A stretch of 64,000 nt of DNA from Takakia lepidozioides. Its lineage: Eukaryota > Streptophyta > Takakiopsida > Takakiales > Takakiaceae. The notes under the pieces were generated by a model. The model was not told the origin of the DNA and made no database searches. It saw nothing but the letters and a program-made list of their open reading frames with translations. The translations under genes and the position numbers were made by a program. Shown piece after piece: positions 1 to 10,824 of the stretch (position 1 is the stretch's first letter; each line of letters begins with the position of its first letter). Where the stretch lies: positions 18,042,001-18,106,000 of the forward strand of contig CM060731.1 of the NCBI GenBank assembly GCA_030704615.1, in the 5' to 3' direction.

Positions 1-1626
1 TCGGAGCATGGTATTGTTGAACAAGAATGGATTGAGCAAAGCCCCCGCATAATGCAAGTCCGTTCGAACCATCGAACGACGGTCGTAAAATGCATCCTCA
101 GCACTGTCCGCAAGTTCAGGTTCCAAGGAGAATGGAGGATGCCTCAAGGATTGGACGTGTTTATCAAGATTTTGCAATAGAAACCATGTCTTGCCCATTA
201 CTGGTTGCTTTCCATCAAACTCCCGCAAGACGATTAACACCGGCTCAACCATATAAACAAAATTTTCACATTTCTTCCAGAAATCATCGCTGCGAATGTT
301 ATTTCGAACTTTTCGACTTTTGCCCAATGATTTGGCTTTTCTGGAGTCCCGCAATGTCCATGTGTACGCATCTCATTGAGGATCGATGATGGTGTGCTCC
401 AGACTGCTCTTCACCGTCACCAACCGATCCACCATCAAGAAGTTAGTGGCAAAACGAGTTTCGCCTGGATTGTGGAGGCTGTATTTGGGTTCGTGCCTCC
501 TATATAGTGTCAAATGGATGTGGTATGTGCGGATGAACGACACAACAGTCTTTGCTCGCTTGACAAGTTGTTTCACCCACTGTTCTTTTCCCCAATCTTC
601 CAAAAATAGGTCAAGGATATGAGCAGCACAACCTTGATAGTACATATGGGGATAACGTGCCAACAACATGTCTGCAGTGTTTTTCATGTTAGCGGCATTG
701 TCTGTGCATATTTGCACAATTCTATCACTTCCGACCTGTTCGATGAAGTCCGTCAATAGTTGGCATTGATAACGTCCATCTTTCTTCTCACCGCTAGTGT
801 CGACCGATCCCAAGAATTGTTCCCCAGCTGGACATACGAGCATGACATTGAACAACGGTCTGTTTGTGACAGAACTCCAACCATCGGCACATATAGTGCT
901 TACATATTTTCTGATGCACTCGCCCGTCCTATCGTTGACCTTTTGGGTAAGCTCAGTCATGGCGTCTTCCAGCAATCTTGTGCGGAGATTGTGATAAGTC
1001 GGAGGCACGTACGTGGATCTGGACTCCGAGGTTTCTCGAACAGCAGAAACAAATGCCAGAAGCCTTGCCACATTAAATGGTATGTTGGCCTCGAAGAAAA
1101 ACTGCACCCATTTTTTATCCAACTGTCTTTTCGCAGACAAGTTAAGACCTTCTTGCATGGATTGTTGTCGTAATTCTCTACTCCGTTGAAGTGTAGGGGT
1201 ACAAAGAGGTGTTGAAGCAGGTGTTGCTCCGGCACAACCCACTTGTCCAAGGACACCCGAAGCCTCACAAGAGTCGCTCTGGGTACTAATCGGGGCATCC
1301 TGACGGGAAGATGAAGTGTTCTGCTCAGAGGTCATGTCCGGATCCAAAGACATTGGAATATTGCCTCCACACTGGGCAAAGTGGTTTTTTACCCGCATAG
1401 CTGCTTTGGGGCATAAACCAACCCCAGCGCTCTTCACACCTTTATAGCCGAGGTGAGCGAGCAACCGATCCTTACGATAATAAAGCTTTAATCCACATAG
1501 GTTACACTCAACACTACCAGTGGCACTGACAATGTTCGGGATTGCCGTATACCAAGGGCTCCATTCCTCCCTCATCTTCACCCAATATCCACTCCCCTGG
1601 GACCTAGCGATGCAAGCAACAGTCAC
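1..1626 (-). pseudogene. hAT-superfamily transposase (BED finger + DUF659), 3' end beyond window
   Basis: The 417-aa reading frame begins at 1626. Near residues 41-73 it has a BED-like zinc finger (CNLCGLKLYYRKDRLLAHLG). From about residue 180 it has a DUF659-type core, including ADGWSSVTNRPLFNV and CTDNAANMKNTADML followed by GCAAHILDLFLEDW, as in plant hAT transposases. A TGA at about 373-375 interrupts the frame. The same frame then stays open to base 1 and still looks like transposase (DAYTWTLRDSRKAKSLG, then ...FDGKQPVMGKTWFLLQNLD), so this is one nonsense change in an otherwise continuous ORF. The C-terminal hAT dimerisation region would lie left of base 1. hAT proteins cut and paste DNA elements in the nucleus. 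I infer an old, inactive copy; a domesticated gene is less likely given the stop. Confidence 0.85.
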
Positions 1627-2316
1627 CTATAAATGAACGTGTTGTGAATGTAGAGTGCAATGCGATAGCCCAACATTTCTACATCTGTCAGCAACCCAAG
1701 TGGATCGATGTGGGTTGTAGTGTTGAGCTTATACACAATCTGCTGAAGTGGCTTTGGTGGAAGCCACAACGGCAAAAGGTGCGCACCCTCCTCTTGGGCT
1801 ACATTCTCGTTCAATGGAAGAGAACATCCAAAGCAACCTCAAGTGTTTGCGCCAAAAGAAGTGAGGAGTTTGGTGACCCTCCTCCCTTATATATGATCCA
1901 AGAGGGATGAAAGTGAAATGAAAGTGAAATGAATAAATGACGAACCAATAGCGCCCACCCAAAAAGGCTGTACAACCATATTTGTTGTAATTTTGAAATT
2001 ATGCAACCACTATACTACGGTCCGTATTTTTATTTTATGAAAAACAAGCGACCGCCACTACTGCGGTCGCTTTTATTTCCTTTCATTTTGTGCAATATTG
2101 CGGTCACTTCTATTTTGTATATTTTTAAATTTAAGCGAGGTTCCGAAAAGAAATCGACGGACATAAAGGAACAACAAATCCATTGACCGTTACATATGGT
2201 TTGGCAATATAACAATTTTCATGCAAAGCAAAAGAATATCAGAAGAAGACTGAAATTTCATGGTCTTCACAATCAATTTTAAATAGTAAATTGTGTCCAC
2301 AGTAGGACGCGAATAT
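1627..2316. other. Non-coding spacer with a perfect hairpin
   Basis: I see no convincing gene here. At 2046-2072 there is a 10-bp perfect stem (AAGCGACCGC / GCGGTCGCTT) with a 7-nt loop, flanked by A-rich and T-rich stretches. The motif GCGGTCA recurs about 30 bp downstream. This could be a structured transcript end of the neighbouring hAT element or a remnant of its subterminal repeats; nothing decides between these. Confidence 0.5.
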
Positions 2317-2975
2317 TTACTTATCATTTACCCGGAAATCACGATATTGTGAATTGTCAACATAGTCAAGAAGAGGCTTGAATTGTGGATCGGTAACTTT
2401 GAAAGGTGAAAATTTTATTCTCCTTGCTTTCAAGAAGCTTGAGACGTTCTCAAATTTCAAGAAGCTAAGCAAGAAATCTCTAAGTTTGAGAAGGAAGAAA
2501 CCGTCGACGTCGATGTTCTCAAAAGACTTGAGAAGAAGACAAGATTCAGGAGGGTTCAGTAAACACTTCAAAGCCGTATGATCAATCAGCAGAGTGTTAC
2601 TCTGATTGTAAAAACCTTCAGAACTCTACCATACTTTAAGGAGTGGTTTCAAGAACACATGAGGTTGATCTTGTCTCGTTCGGTAATTTGGGTGCAGATT
2701 GCTTGGGCAAATGATACAATCCTCCTGCGACATGATGAACGTTGGCCGTGGAAGACCACATAGGAGCAAATCCAGAACGGCATTTAAGTTTTTAAGCACC
2801 ATGCAGCTCCAGATACCTAAAATGAAGTGCTTGTGTAGCTCTTGCCAAACTTCCCGGTACATCTTCCGTCTAAAGATTTGCCGATACCCAACAATAGCAG
2901 AAATGCTGTAATCAGATTCCGAAAAACGTGGAGCAGGTCCTAGGCTCTGGCACTTATCCCAATACATTCTCAAAA
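2317..2975 (-). pseudogene. FCP1/NLI-interacting-factor-like domain, copy 2 (degenerate)
   Basis: Two minus-strand pieces read as one HAD-type FCP1-homology (NIF) domain. The first piece has FILGIWSCMVLKNLNAVLDL, LPRPTFIMSQEDC and HVFLKPLLKVW. The second, shifted in frame, has NTLLIDHTALKCLLNPPES and KFENVSSFLK. The order matches the family: core strand, W-S-Q-D-x-C segment, F-L-K-P-L-x-x-W, then the NTLLID-D-S-P-x-K motif. Here the conserved DDSP is DHTA, so a metal-binding acidic residue is lost. Stops separate the pieces, by intron or frameshift. FCP1-type enzymes dephosphorylate proteins such as the RNA polymerase II tail. This copy is probably catalytically dead or a pseudogene. It lies directly downstream of a second, diverged copy. 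Confidence 0.7.
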
Positions 2976-3023
2976 CTAGTCACTTTAATATCCCATGTTC
3001 CACTTCCAGGGCCTCTAGATACT

Positions 3024-3705
3024 TTAATGTGCATCCCATTCCTCCTTGTTCTTAGGCCATGGAAAGTCCCAGCGATTAATGAATTTCACTCTAATATCCT
3101 GAAAGTAGATATCCTTAGGTATTCCAAAAAGGTTCTGAGTGTCCATTTTTGAATGCCTCAACTTCTCCAGGTGGGGCTTCAGATGACCCATCAGAAAATC
3201 ATCCTTGTATGGATCTACAAGTGCTTCGTATTTAGGTAGGAAGATGACCAGGCTCAGAGGATTGAGGAAAGACTTGTACATGTTCCCAACGACGTCGATA
3301 AGCAAGGTGTTAGACCTGTAGGCTTTTGAGTCGGGGTCTACGAACAAGTCGTAAAGTCGTTTGAAGTAGAGGCCTTAGGTAGAGTAGGCCAATATGTGTT
3401 GAAAGTAAGTCTATGTTCCACACATTGGTCGGAACTATAATGCATGACCTTGTGGGCGTTCCTCCCGAACAAGGCTGATTTGAAATCCACGACAGTCTCT
3501 TCTTTGCCAGTGTTCCATAAGATGACCCAAAACTTCTTGACGACCCATTTGAGGAAGTCTCCCACCTCATGTCGCATTGCTAACTTAAATCTTCCAGCGG
3601 AGATACAAGGTTGCGTTGCGGGAGGGGTTTTTGGCTCATTCTGGAGGTAGACCTCACATAGGAACCCGACATCCAGAACCAGGACATAATATCCGGGCTG
3701 ACATC
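3024..3705 (-). pseudogene. FCP1/NLI-interacting-factor-like domain, copy 1, cut by an LTR element
   Basis: Starting at 3705 the minus strand reads YYVLVLDVGFLCEVYL, the usual site of the D-x-D-x-T/V catalytic motif, here LVLDVG with the second Asp missing. It continues with RHEVGDFLKWVVKKFWVILW, SSDQCVEHRLTF, then in a shifted frame KRLYDLFVDPDS, NTLLIDVVGNMYKSFLNPLS and HLKPHLEKLR. The spacing matches FCP1-homology domains, but both catalytic motifs are altered (DDSP is DVVG). The upstream part of the gene is absent, because an LTR starts at 3706. I infer that insertion of this element truncated the gene. Tandem placement with copy 2 suggests a local duplication. Confidence 0.7.
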
Positions 3706-3850
3706 TGTTAGAGGGCTGCTTGGGACTTAGACGCTTTTACGGGTTCTGTGGGGTACCCTTAATTTTTGCGCAGACTTATGAATGGTAGACTAAGACCAAC
3801 ATGAGCCCTAAGGGTGGCAGGCGCAGGCTTTAGGGGGGGTAGATAGCTTG

Positions 3851-4052
3851 TCACAGTCTATCACAGCCAGACACAGTCTGACACAGCTCGACACAGTTTC
3901 GCACAGCCAGTCACAGTCTGACACAGCTTTACACAGCCCGTCACAGTCTATCACAGCCAGACAAAGTCTGACACAGCCCGACACAGCCAATCACAGCCCA
4001 ACACAGCTTTACACAGCCCGTCACAGTCTATCACAGCCAGACACAGCCGATG
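3851..4052 (+). repeat. CACAGYC minisatellite, array 1
   Basis: An imperfect tandem array of 10-bp units (xxxCACAGYC; TCACAGTCTA, TCACAGCCAG, ACACAGTCTG, ACACAGCCCG and similar). Both strands remain open over long distances because units rarely create stops; the resulting Ser/Gln/Thr/His-rich ORFs are by-products. Confidence 0.9.
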
Positions 4053-4350
4053 TCGCGCACCTTACTTCGGTAAGCTCCCCTTCCAGTCATAGTTACTCGC
4101 TCTGATGCGCGCGCCTGACTCCCAACCTGGCCGCCGGGCCAACTTGGAGCTTCGGCTGCTCACCGGGACATAACGGTCCCCCTTCGCTCTCCCACTAAAC
4201 CCTCCACCTCTTTGGGCCTAGTGGAATTCCCTTTGGTAGTTGGCAGTCCGGAACAGCTCCTCACTCTTTGGTCGCTTTCCGGCTCGCTCGCTTACTCACT
4301 AGTTTTTGGTCACCAACGGGCTTGCACCGTTCTCGGGGTCACTACTCCCC

Positions 4351-4360
4351 TTATATATAC
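4351..4360 (+). promoter_or_regulatory. TATA-like element in TE1 LTR
   Basis: TTATATATAC sits between the two minisatellite arrays, in GC-rich surroundings, at a place expected for an LTR promoter. No transcript evidence is available. Confidence 0.35.
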
Positions 4361-4542
4361 TTCTGTAGCTGTCCGCGGGGGTTTCACAACCAGCCATGCC
4401 ATTTTATGGCGAACCACCACGAAAACCCTCGACTCCCGGTGGTGAGTCGCAGTGAGTCTCGGCCCACTCACCACGGCCCCTATGGACCGTGATGAGTCCC
4501 AAGACTCCCCACGACTCCCACCACAAGGTCTCCGCCCCCATG

Positions 4543-5306
4543 GCTGTCACAGCCCCTCACAGCCCCTCACAGCCTCAAAGGCCTCAGGCACGGCCTGTCA
4601 CAGCCCCTCACAGCCCCTCACAGCCTCAAAGGCCTCAGGCACGGCCTGTCACAGCCCCTCACAACCCATCACAGCCCCAAAGGCCATGGGCACAGCCTGT
4701 CATAGCCCCTCACAGCCCCTCACAGCCTCAAAGGCCTCAGGCATGGCCTGTCACAGCCCCTCACAGCCCCTCACAGCTCGCCACAGCCTGACACAGCCCG
4801 TCACAGCCCCACAGGGCACAGGGCACAGCCTGTCACAGCTCGCCACAGCCTGTCACAGCCCCTCATAGCCCGTCACAGCTTGCCACAGCCTGTCACAGCC
4901 CGTCACAGCCCCAGAGGCCACAGGGCACAGCCTGTCACAGCCCATCACAGCCCATCACAGCCTGTCACAGCTTGCCACAGCCTGTCACAGCCCGTCACAG
5001 CCCCAAAGGCCACAGGTCACAGCCTGTCACAGCCCGTCACAGCTCGCCACAGCCTGACACAGCTCCACAGGCCACAGGGCACAGCCTGTCACAGCCCCGC
5101 ACAGCCCGTCACAGCCCCACAGGCCACTTGGCACAGCCTGTCACAGCCCCTCATAGCCCGTCACAGCTCGCCACAGCCTGACACAGCCCGTCACAGCCCC
5201 ACAGGGCACAGGGCACAGCCTGTCACAGCTCGCCACAGCCTGTCACAGCCCCTCATAGCCCGTCACAGCTTGCCACAGCCTGTCACAGCCCGTCACAGTC
5301 CCACCC
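4543..5306 (+). repeat. CACAGCC minisatellite, array 2 with higher-order units
   Basis: Around 760 bp built from CACAGCC plus a 3-nt spacer (CCT, CGT, TGT, CAT), punctuated by AAAGGCC-type or ACAGGGC-type spacers about every 60-100 bp. This gives a higher-order repeat; a block near 4770-4890 recurs almost exactly at 5150-5290. No coding function is likely. Confidence 0.9.
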
Positions 5307-6782
5307 ATGGCCGCTCTGGCAGTTTAGCCATTTCTCCAAGGGGTTTAGCCACGCCAAGCTAGGGTTTGTGTCTCTTGGACTCTAGGCTTCTTTCCACCGA
5401 GCTATGGTGGCTGTGAGGAAATCAGCAAGGTATCCTTGCTCTTTCGGCTCCCACACACCACCATAGTAGCCCTAAGCCATGAGGTGGTTGCCACAAACCA
5501 AGCCTTCTTTCTCACTTAGCCTCCCCAAACACGCCACTAAACTCAATGGCAAACAACCAAGCCCTGCTGGTTCCCAGCCCTTGTGAGCACTCATTCAAGC
5601 ACTCTCATTGGCCATAGCATCTGTCTTAGAGCCTATTCCAGCCCTCTACACCTGTTGCTTCAAGAGTTGCGCTCCCTTCAAGCTTGAAGTTGAAACCCCA
5701 ACTCACATAGGCCCTACAAGTGCTTTTCTTTCACTCCAAGTGGAAACCAGCCCTAGACCTTCCATTCTAGCTCTCTAAGGCTTGAAAACAAGAGCCTCAA
5801 TGGGCTGAAGGCATGCTCCACACATGCCCCACTCTCACCATAAGAGAATCAGCTCCTTTGCTTCATTTCTTGCACCCACAAACCTGAAAATACAAGCTTC
5901 AGCAGGCTGAAAGCATGCTTTACATGCCCTACAGGGAAACCAGCCCCTTCCTTCCTTTCTTGCACTCCCACACCTAAAAGTGCAAGCCTTCACCAGGCTG
6001 ATAGCATGCTCCCTCTTCCTTGCTTGCCCTCCAAGCTTGAAGATGGAAGCTTCAATGAGTTGAATACATGCTCCACACATGCAACCTCTTCACACAAGAG
6101 ATATCAGCCCCCTATCTTGGCTCCTTGGCTCCTTGATGCTCTCTAAGACAAGACTAAGCACTCCACAGCCTTTGCCAAGCTCTTGAAACCCTAAGGCTTA
6201 CATTTCCAGCCACAAGACACTTCTCTTGTGGTGCCAGAGCTCTTCTTCCAAGCTCTGAAACCCTAGGTGCACATTCCATGGCCTTGCCGCACCTCTTAGC
6301 TCATGTTCCAGCCCTTCTCTTGCCATGACAAGAGCCCTCTCAATGCTGAAGCTCGAGATTGAAACCCAATCTCACCATACTCCACAAAGTGCATTGATTT
6401 GCCCCAAGCCAAATCAGCCCTTTCGCTTGGTCTTGCAATCCTTCACACAATGAAAGCTCACATTCCCAGGTCCAGTTCTCAGCTTTGCACCCCAAAGCCA
6501 CTATAACTTGCTCTTGACTGGTCCTCTTCCCAATCGTGCTTGCTCATGCATGTACACAATCTGAGACCATCAAGGTGCTCTGGAATTACCTGCAGCATGG
6601 TGCTTTCATCTCTGAAGCTGAAGAGCGAATGCCAAGGTCTACCACCTCGTAACCCACATCGCCTCCGCTTCTAACAACCAAGAGCTCCATGGTGCTCCTT
6701 GCATAACAACTTGGTTTCTCTCATTCTCAAGCAAAAACCACAAGTGCTACAACTAACTCGTATCTGGCACTCACAGATACAA
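5307..6782. repeat. Non-coding leader-like region with degenerate ~115-bp tandem repeats
   Basis: No convincing ORF. Between about 5690 and 6130 a degenerate unit recurs three to four times, with a core like AAGCTTCA...GGCTGA...GCATGCTCCACACATGC. The sequence is CT-rich on the plus strand. Read on the minus strand it lies directly 3' of the L repeat and PBS of element A, where a 5' leader is expected. In element B the interval between L and the first gag-region ORF is about 2 kb. I infer an untranslated leader, possibly recombined with TE1 sequence. Confidence 0.5.
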
Positions 6783-6798
6783 GCTCATCTTTCTCGAG
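6783..6798 (-). other. Putative self-priming primer-binding site of element A
   Basis: On the minus strand CTCGAGAAAGATGAGC follows directly after the end of the L repeat. Together with the adjacent base it is perfectly complementary over 17 nt to plus-strand 6953-6969, inside L. This is the arrangement of Tf1-like retrotransposons that prime from the 5' end of their own RNA. No tRNA-type TGG start is visible at this position. Confidence 0.55.
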
Positions 6799-7115
6799 TG
6801 ATAAATAAGAAGAATACAAGCACGAGCTCACAAATCTGAAGCATAAACTCATGCATATATAACCTCATCACTCAAATACAAGTCAAGCCAAGTGCACCCC
6901 ACGCCATGGGGAATCCACACTACGGCGCCATAGCTAGGCGCGGTGAGGCTCAACTCGAGAAAGATGAGCCTCCCGCGCTTGCCGTGAAGATAACCACTCC
7001 AGGGCCTAAATCTGCCTTGACCCCTGGATTGATACTTGGGCCAATCCCAAATGTCAATATGTAAAAGCTAGCTATTTCCTAGCTAGTTTCACACTAGTGG
7101 TAAAATAACTTGACA
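6799..7115 (-). repeat. Left L repeat of Ty3/gypsy element A (inverted)
   Basis: Starts TGTCAAGTTATTTTACC at 7115 on the minus strand and ends TTTATCA at 6799 (317 bp). It differs from the right-hand copy at 35906-36222 by about three substitutions. GGGC at 7116-7119 is the complement of GCCC at 36400-36403, directly outside the right end of element A, a candidate 4-bp target duplication. The sequence beyond the TSD on both sides belongs to the same TE1 ORF, which supports a single insertion whose halves are now in opposite orientation. Confidence 0.8.
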
Positions 7116-10100
7116 GGGCACTTATGTGAAATCCCATGTTCCATCTACCCAATTGGCAGCTTTGAGGGAGGAACTTAGGAAGGAGTTTGAGACTCGAATT
7201 GCCATTGAGTGTGCTAACAAGGTAGATGAGGAGATCAATCTCAAGTTACAGCAAGAGTTGGAGGACACAAAGGCTGCCTTGCAGTTGGCTAAGGGACATT
7301 TGATTGAAGCAGGTCTCGAGCAGGACCAGTTGCATGAAGCACATAAACAACAGTTATACCAATTGCAGGTGAAGCATGAGGGCAAGTTGCAAGAAGTGAA
7401 TGTACTACATACAGAGTTGGAGGCAGTACATCAGAGGATAACCATACAATGTGCTACACTAACAACTGCTCTAGAGCAAACTGCATTAGAAGTTAACAGA
7501 CAAGGGGAGAGATGTATGATGGCAGAAGCTGAGATAATAGAGCAAGAGAAACTCATTGTTGATTTGCAGGCTACAATCTGTCGCAATGAGAATACTTTCC
7601 AACAGTACAGACAGGTTGAGGCTGACCAGGAGAGGTACATCTTGGAGTTGCAACAAACAGTCATGGTCAATAGAAATGAACTCTCTGTGGCTAACAAGGC
7701 TTGGAAGGAAGCCAATAATCTGGCTGCTGCCTATGCGGGCCTGGTTGAACCTCATGCAAAGCGCATGGAGGCTTTACAGCAGCAGTAGATGTGTACAGAC
7801 TCACAGAGGAGCAGACTCTCAGGGGTGCCACACAGGACTTGGTGGATAACCACCTTATGCAGGTATGGTTAGCACAAGGGCCGGTAGAAGGCAAAGCACC
7901 AAGGAAGCTCACTAAGGGCGAGATGAATGAGCTCAGATTGCAGGTGCAGAACATTGCCACAACTACTATAGACAATGTCTATAGTAGGATACTGGAGCTA
8001 CAGAAGGATGTGGAAGGCCTGCAGACTCAAGTGGATGACCTGAGTTCAAATATTGACAAGAGAGTCTTTGTTCCTGAGGAGCAGCTGATGGCTACTTATT
8101 TACATGCCATGACTCTAATTTTTCAGTCTTCTTCGCAGGGGGTGCAGGAGATGCCAGTGGTAGAAGGGCTAGTGGTACCAATACCACAGCAGGTGTCTGT
8201 GCAGGTAGCTGACCTTGTTGCTACTACAGCAAAACCACAGCCTGAGGTATGGGGGGATGCTGCTTTTAACCCACCTAGGACTCCTGCTGCACGGGAGTAG
8301 AGTCGGGCTATGATTATGCCCTTCAACCAAATTCCCATTGTGCTGGATTTGGCTTAGAAGAAATTTAGTCCTCCGCAGTCATTGGCACATCACTACCAGA
8401 TCATGCGCATTTGGTTGTCAGTGGCAACTCGGACTAAGGTTCTTCCGAACAATCGACCCATTGAGGATCATCACACTACAATAGATCGCGGTAGTTATGA
8501 CTGCCAAACCGTGGTAGTCATGGTTTTCATGACTTTGACCATGACTGCACCATGTTTTTATATGAAATTGACCTCTCGCAGTCGTTCATACGACTGTAGT
8601 CATATGAACGACTATCTAAATAGTCGTCTGTATGACTACATGACTCCGGAATGGGTGGAAGGCTGGTCAACGGCAATTGACCAGATTTAGCTCACCATTC
8701 ATAGTCATTTCCATGACTACAGTGTACATGGATGAGGTTACATAGTCATGATGACTACTAGGGATTTTGTAATTTGGTGTGTACAATTAAAACACCATAT
8801 GATCATATGAATGACTAATGGGTGTATTGGTTAACAGGTAGTGAACTATAACTCTTATAGTAAAGAGGTTGCAGGTTCAAACTCCTCTAAGTACAATCAA
8901 ATGGATAAGATGGCCCTAGGGTTAGTAGGCGAGCTAGGGATGTCACGTGGTTTTTTCATTATTATAAAATGCATTATGCCACGTGGCACAATGCGGTGCG
9001 ACACGGCGTTTGACATATGTTTTTTTTTTCTTAGTTTTTTTAATTTAATTTAATTTAATATTTTTTTAATCAATTGCGCCTCGCCACGTGGCACGGCAGC
9101 GGCGGCTGCAGTATGGTATATATGACTGCAATGAGCGATATCACTTAGTTCATATGACTGTAGTCATCCGGACCGTACCATCCTGTACTCATTGTATTGA
9201 CTTGGTTTGCACGACTTACAGTCATAGAAGTCATATGTACCGTTTATGACTGCAGAATAGTCATATATACAGTCATAAATACCACGATCTGTTGTAATGT
9301 CACTTTGCAAGGTACTGGTCTGAGGCAAATACCATGCTGAAGGAATTAATTGTCTTCCAGGTTGTACATGGGTACATCTATATCAAGACCAATGAGGTAT
9401 CTAGTATTGTCATGGGCTGTGGATTATACTATGTTGCTTGTTTTATGGCACGTTATCACATTGAGCAGCAGAAGATGCAATCACGATTTCTGAGTTATTC
9501 CAGTGGGGATCATTGGGTCTTACCTTCAGTGCCACCTCATATGTACCTGTATGATGCAAAAGTTATGATGCAGAAGGATTCCCAACTTCATTCATGGTTT
9601 AATTCGGCTTGGAACAATTTGGCAACAGAGAAATTTGGCCCTGATGATATTTTCTTTAAGGGACATGAAGCCTGGAAATACTTACACTGTTCCAAAGTCA
9701 TTGGCACACCTCTCACCTATACGGCTAAGGAGTTCAGGGCGTTCACTAATTTTGATTGCAAGCGCTTACAACAAGTCGTACAGTTTAAACTTCCAGACAT
9801 GGTGGGCCCACATTGTATGCCACGCAGGATTCCCGAGTAGCCACTTAAAGTTCGGCCGTTAAAACACCTAAGGGGGGACGAGGATTCTGATACTACTGGT
9901 TCTTCAGATGACTCTTTTGACATGGCAGAGGACTATGCACTTCAGATGGCAGAGAAGAAACGACGAGGATCTCTTATGCTTGAGAGGTTACCTCGTTATC
10001 AACCAAAAGAGGGTCAGACATTTCCAGGTAGTGCTCAATCGCCTCCATCAGCCAGTGACAGGACTCGGGCTCGCACACGGAGTCCTTCACAAGACTCTCA

Positions 10101-10149
10101 CCGACAGAAGGGCGCTCGCTCACAAAGGTTTGCTGATCCCAAACAGTAA
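7116..10149 (+). pseudogene. TE1 3'-terminal ORF: coiled-coil protein of a gypsy-like element, interrupted by a MITE
   Basis: Three coding stretches belong together. 7126-7788 is a long heptad-rich coiled coil (ALREELRKEFETRIAIECA ... EALQQQ). 7791-8300 lies in the next frame (LTEEQTLRGATQDLVD ... ILELQKDVEGLQTQVDDLSS). About 8380-8472 joins 9303-9840 (SSIVMGCGLYYVACFMARYH, FNSAWNNLATEKFGPDD), followed by 9922-10149, an Arg/Ser-rich tail (SDRTRARTRSPSQDSHRQK). Removing the MITE and one TSD copy leaves the third stretch in frame across the site. The ORF ends about 20 bp before a polypurine tract and LTR, so it is the 3'-most ORF of an LTR element. I recognise no enzyme domain. A coiled coil plus a basic tail would suit a structural or nucleic-acid-binding role. 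Confidence 0.6.
8474..9299. mobile_element. Non-autonomous CACTA-type MITE, 826 bp
   Basis: The left end CACTACAATAGATCGCGGTA and the right end (complement) CATTACAACAGATCGTGGTA form an imperfect terminal inverted repeat of about 30 bp, followed by subterminal repeats of CATATGACT/AGTCATATG type throughout. Direct duplications TCA (8471-8473 and 9300-9302) give the 3-bp TSD typical of CACTA/EnSpm elements. No transposase is encoded. It interrupts the TE1 ORF; the ORF reads through when the insert and one TCA are left out. Confidence 0.88.
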
Positions 10150-10170
10150 ACCGTGAGGACACGGCTTTTT

Positions 10171-10187
10171 GAGAGGGGGAGGGGTAA
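10171..10187 (+). other. Polypurine tract of TE1
   Basis: GAGAGGGGGAGGGGTAA lies directly before the TGTTAG of the right LTR copy, where plus-strand DNA synthesis of an LTR retrotransposon is primed. Confidence 0.85.
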
Positions 10188-10824
10188 TGTTAGAGGGCTG
10201 CTTGGGACTTAGACGCTTTTACGGGTTCTGTGGGGTACCCTTAATTTTTGCGCAGACTTATGAATGGTAGACTGCGACCAGCAGGAGCCTTAGGGGTGGG
10301 AGGCGCAGGCTTTAGGGGGGGTAGACAGCTTGTCACAGTCTATCACAGCTAGACACAGTCTGACACAGCCCGACACTGCTTCGCACAGCCAGTCACAGCC
10401 CGACACAGCTTTACACAGCCCGTCACAGTCTATCACAGCCAGATACAGTCTGACACATCCGACACAGCTTCGCATAGCCAGTCACAGCTCAACACAGCTT
10501 TACACAGCCCGTCACAGTCTATCACAGCCAGACATAGCCCGACACAGCTTTGCACAGCCAGTCACAGCCCGACACAGCTTTACACAGCCCGTCACAGTCT
10601 ATCACAGCCAGACACAGTCTGACACAGCCGACACAGCTTTACACAGCCCGTCACAGTCTATCACAGCCAGACACAGTCTGACACAGCCCGACACAACTTC
10701 GCACAGCCAGTCACAGCCCGACACAACTTTACATAACCAGTCACAGCTCGGCACAACTTGACACAGCCTGTCACAGTGTACATGGGGAACAGTTATCATT
10801 GACAGGGAACGACTGTGTGGGTAC
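10188..10824 (+). repeat. Right LTR copy of TE1 with CACAGCC array
   Basis: Starts TGTTAGAGGGCTGC and matches 3706-3860 closely, then continues as a CACAGYC minisatellite (about 10332-10778). It does not contain the TATA-bearing part or the second array of the left copy, so it is truncated, or recombined within the minisatellite. The right boundary is uncertain. Confidence 0.7.

Larger units (their letters stand above)
3706..4540 (+). repeat. Left LTR of element TE1 (proximal part)
   Basis: TGTTAGAGGGCTGC at 3706 is the same as the sequence that directly follows a polypurine tract at 10188. About 150 bp of near-identity leads into the same CACAGCC minisatellite in both copies, as expected of a direct LTR pair. 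A TATA-like run (TTATATATAC, 4351-4360) lies inside and could be the TE1 promoter. The preceding bases GACATC (3700-3705) recur at 10825-10830, a possible but weak target duplication. The right copy is shorter and diverges after its minisatellite, so LTR length cannot be fixed; it is probably over 1 kb if the second array belongs to it. Confidence 0.65.

Noticed and set aside
3851-5306. Long plus-strand ORFs rich in HSPSQP and TACHSL
   Set aside because: They are translations of the CACAGCC minisatellite; several frames on both strands stay open for the same reason.
3851-5306. CRISPR-like array
   Set aside because: The units are 10 bp with no unique spacers, and the context is eukaryotic.
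8382-8690. Plus-strand ORF across the MITE end
   Set aside because: It runs from the TE1 ORF into MITE sequence and has no own start or similarity.
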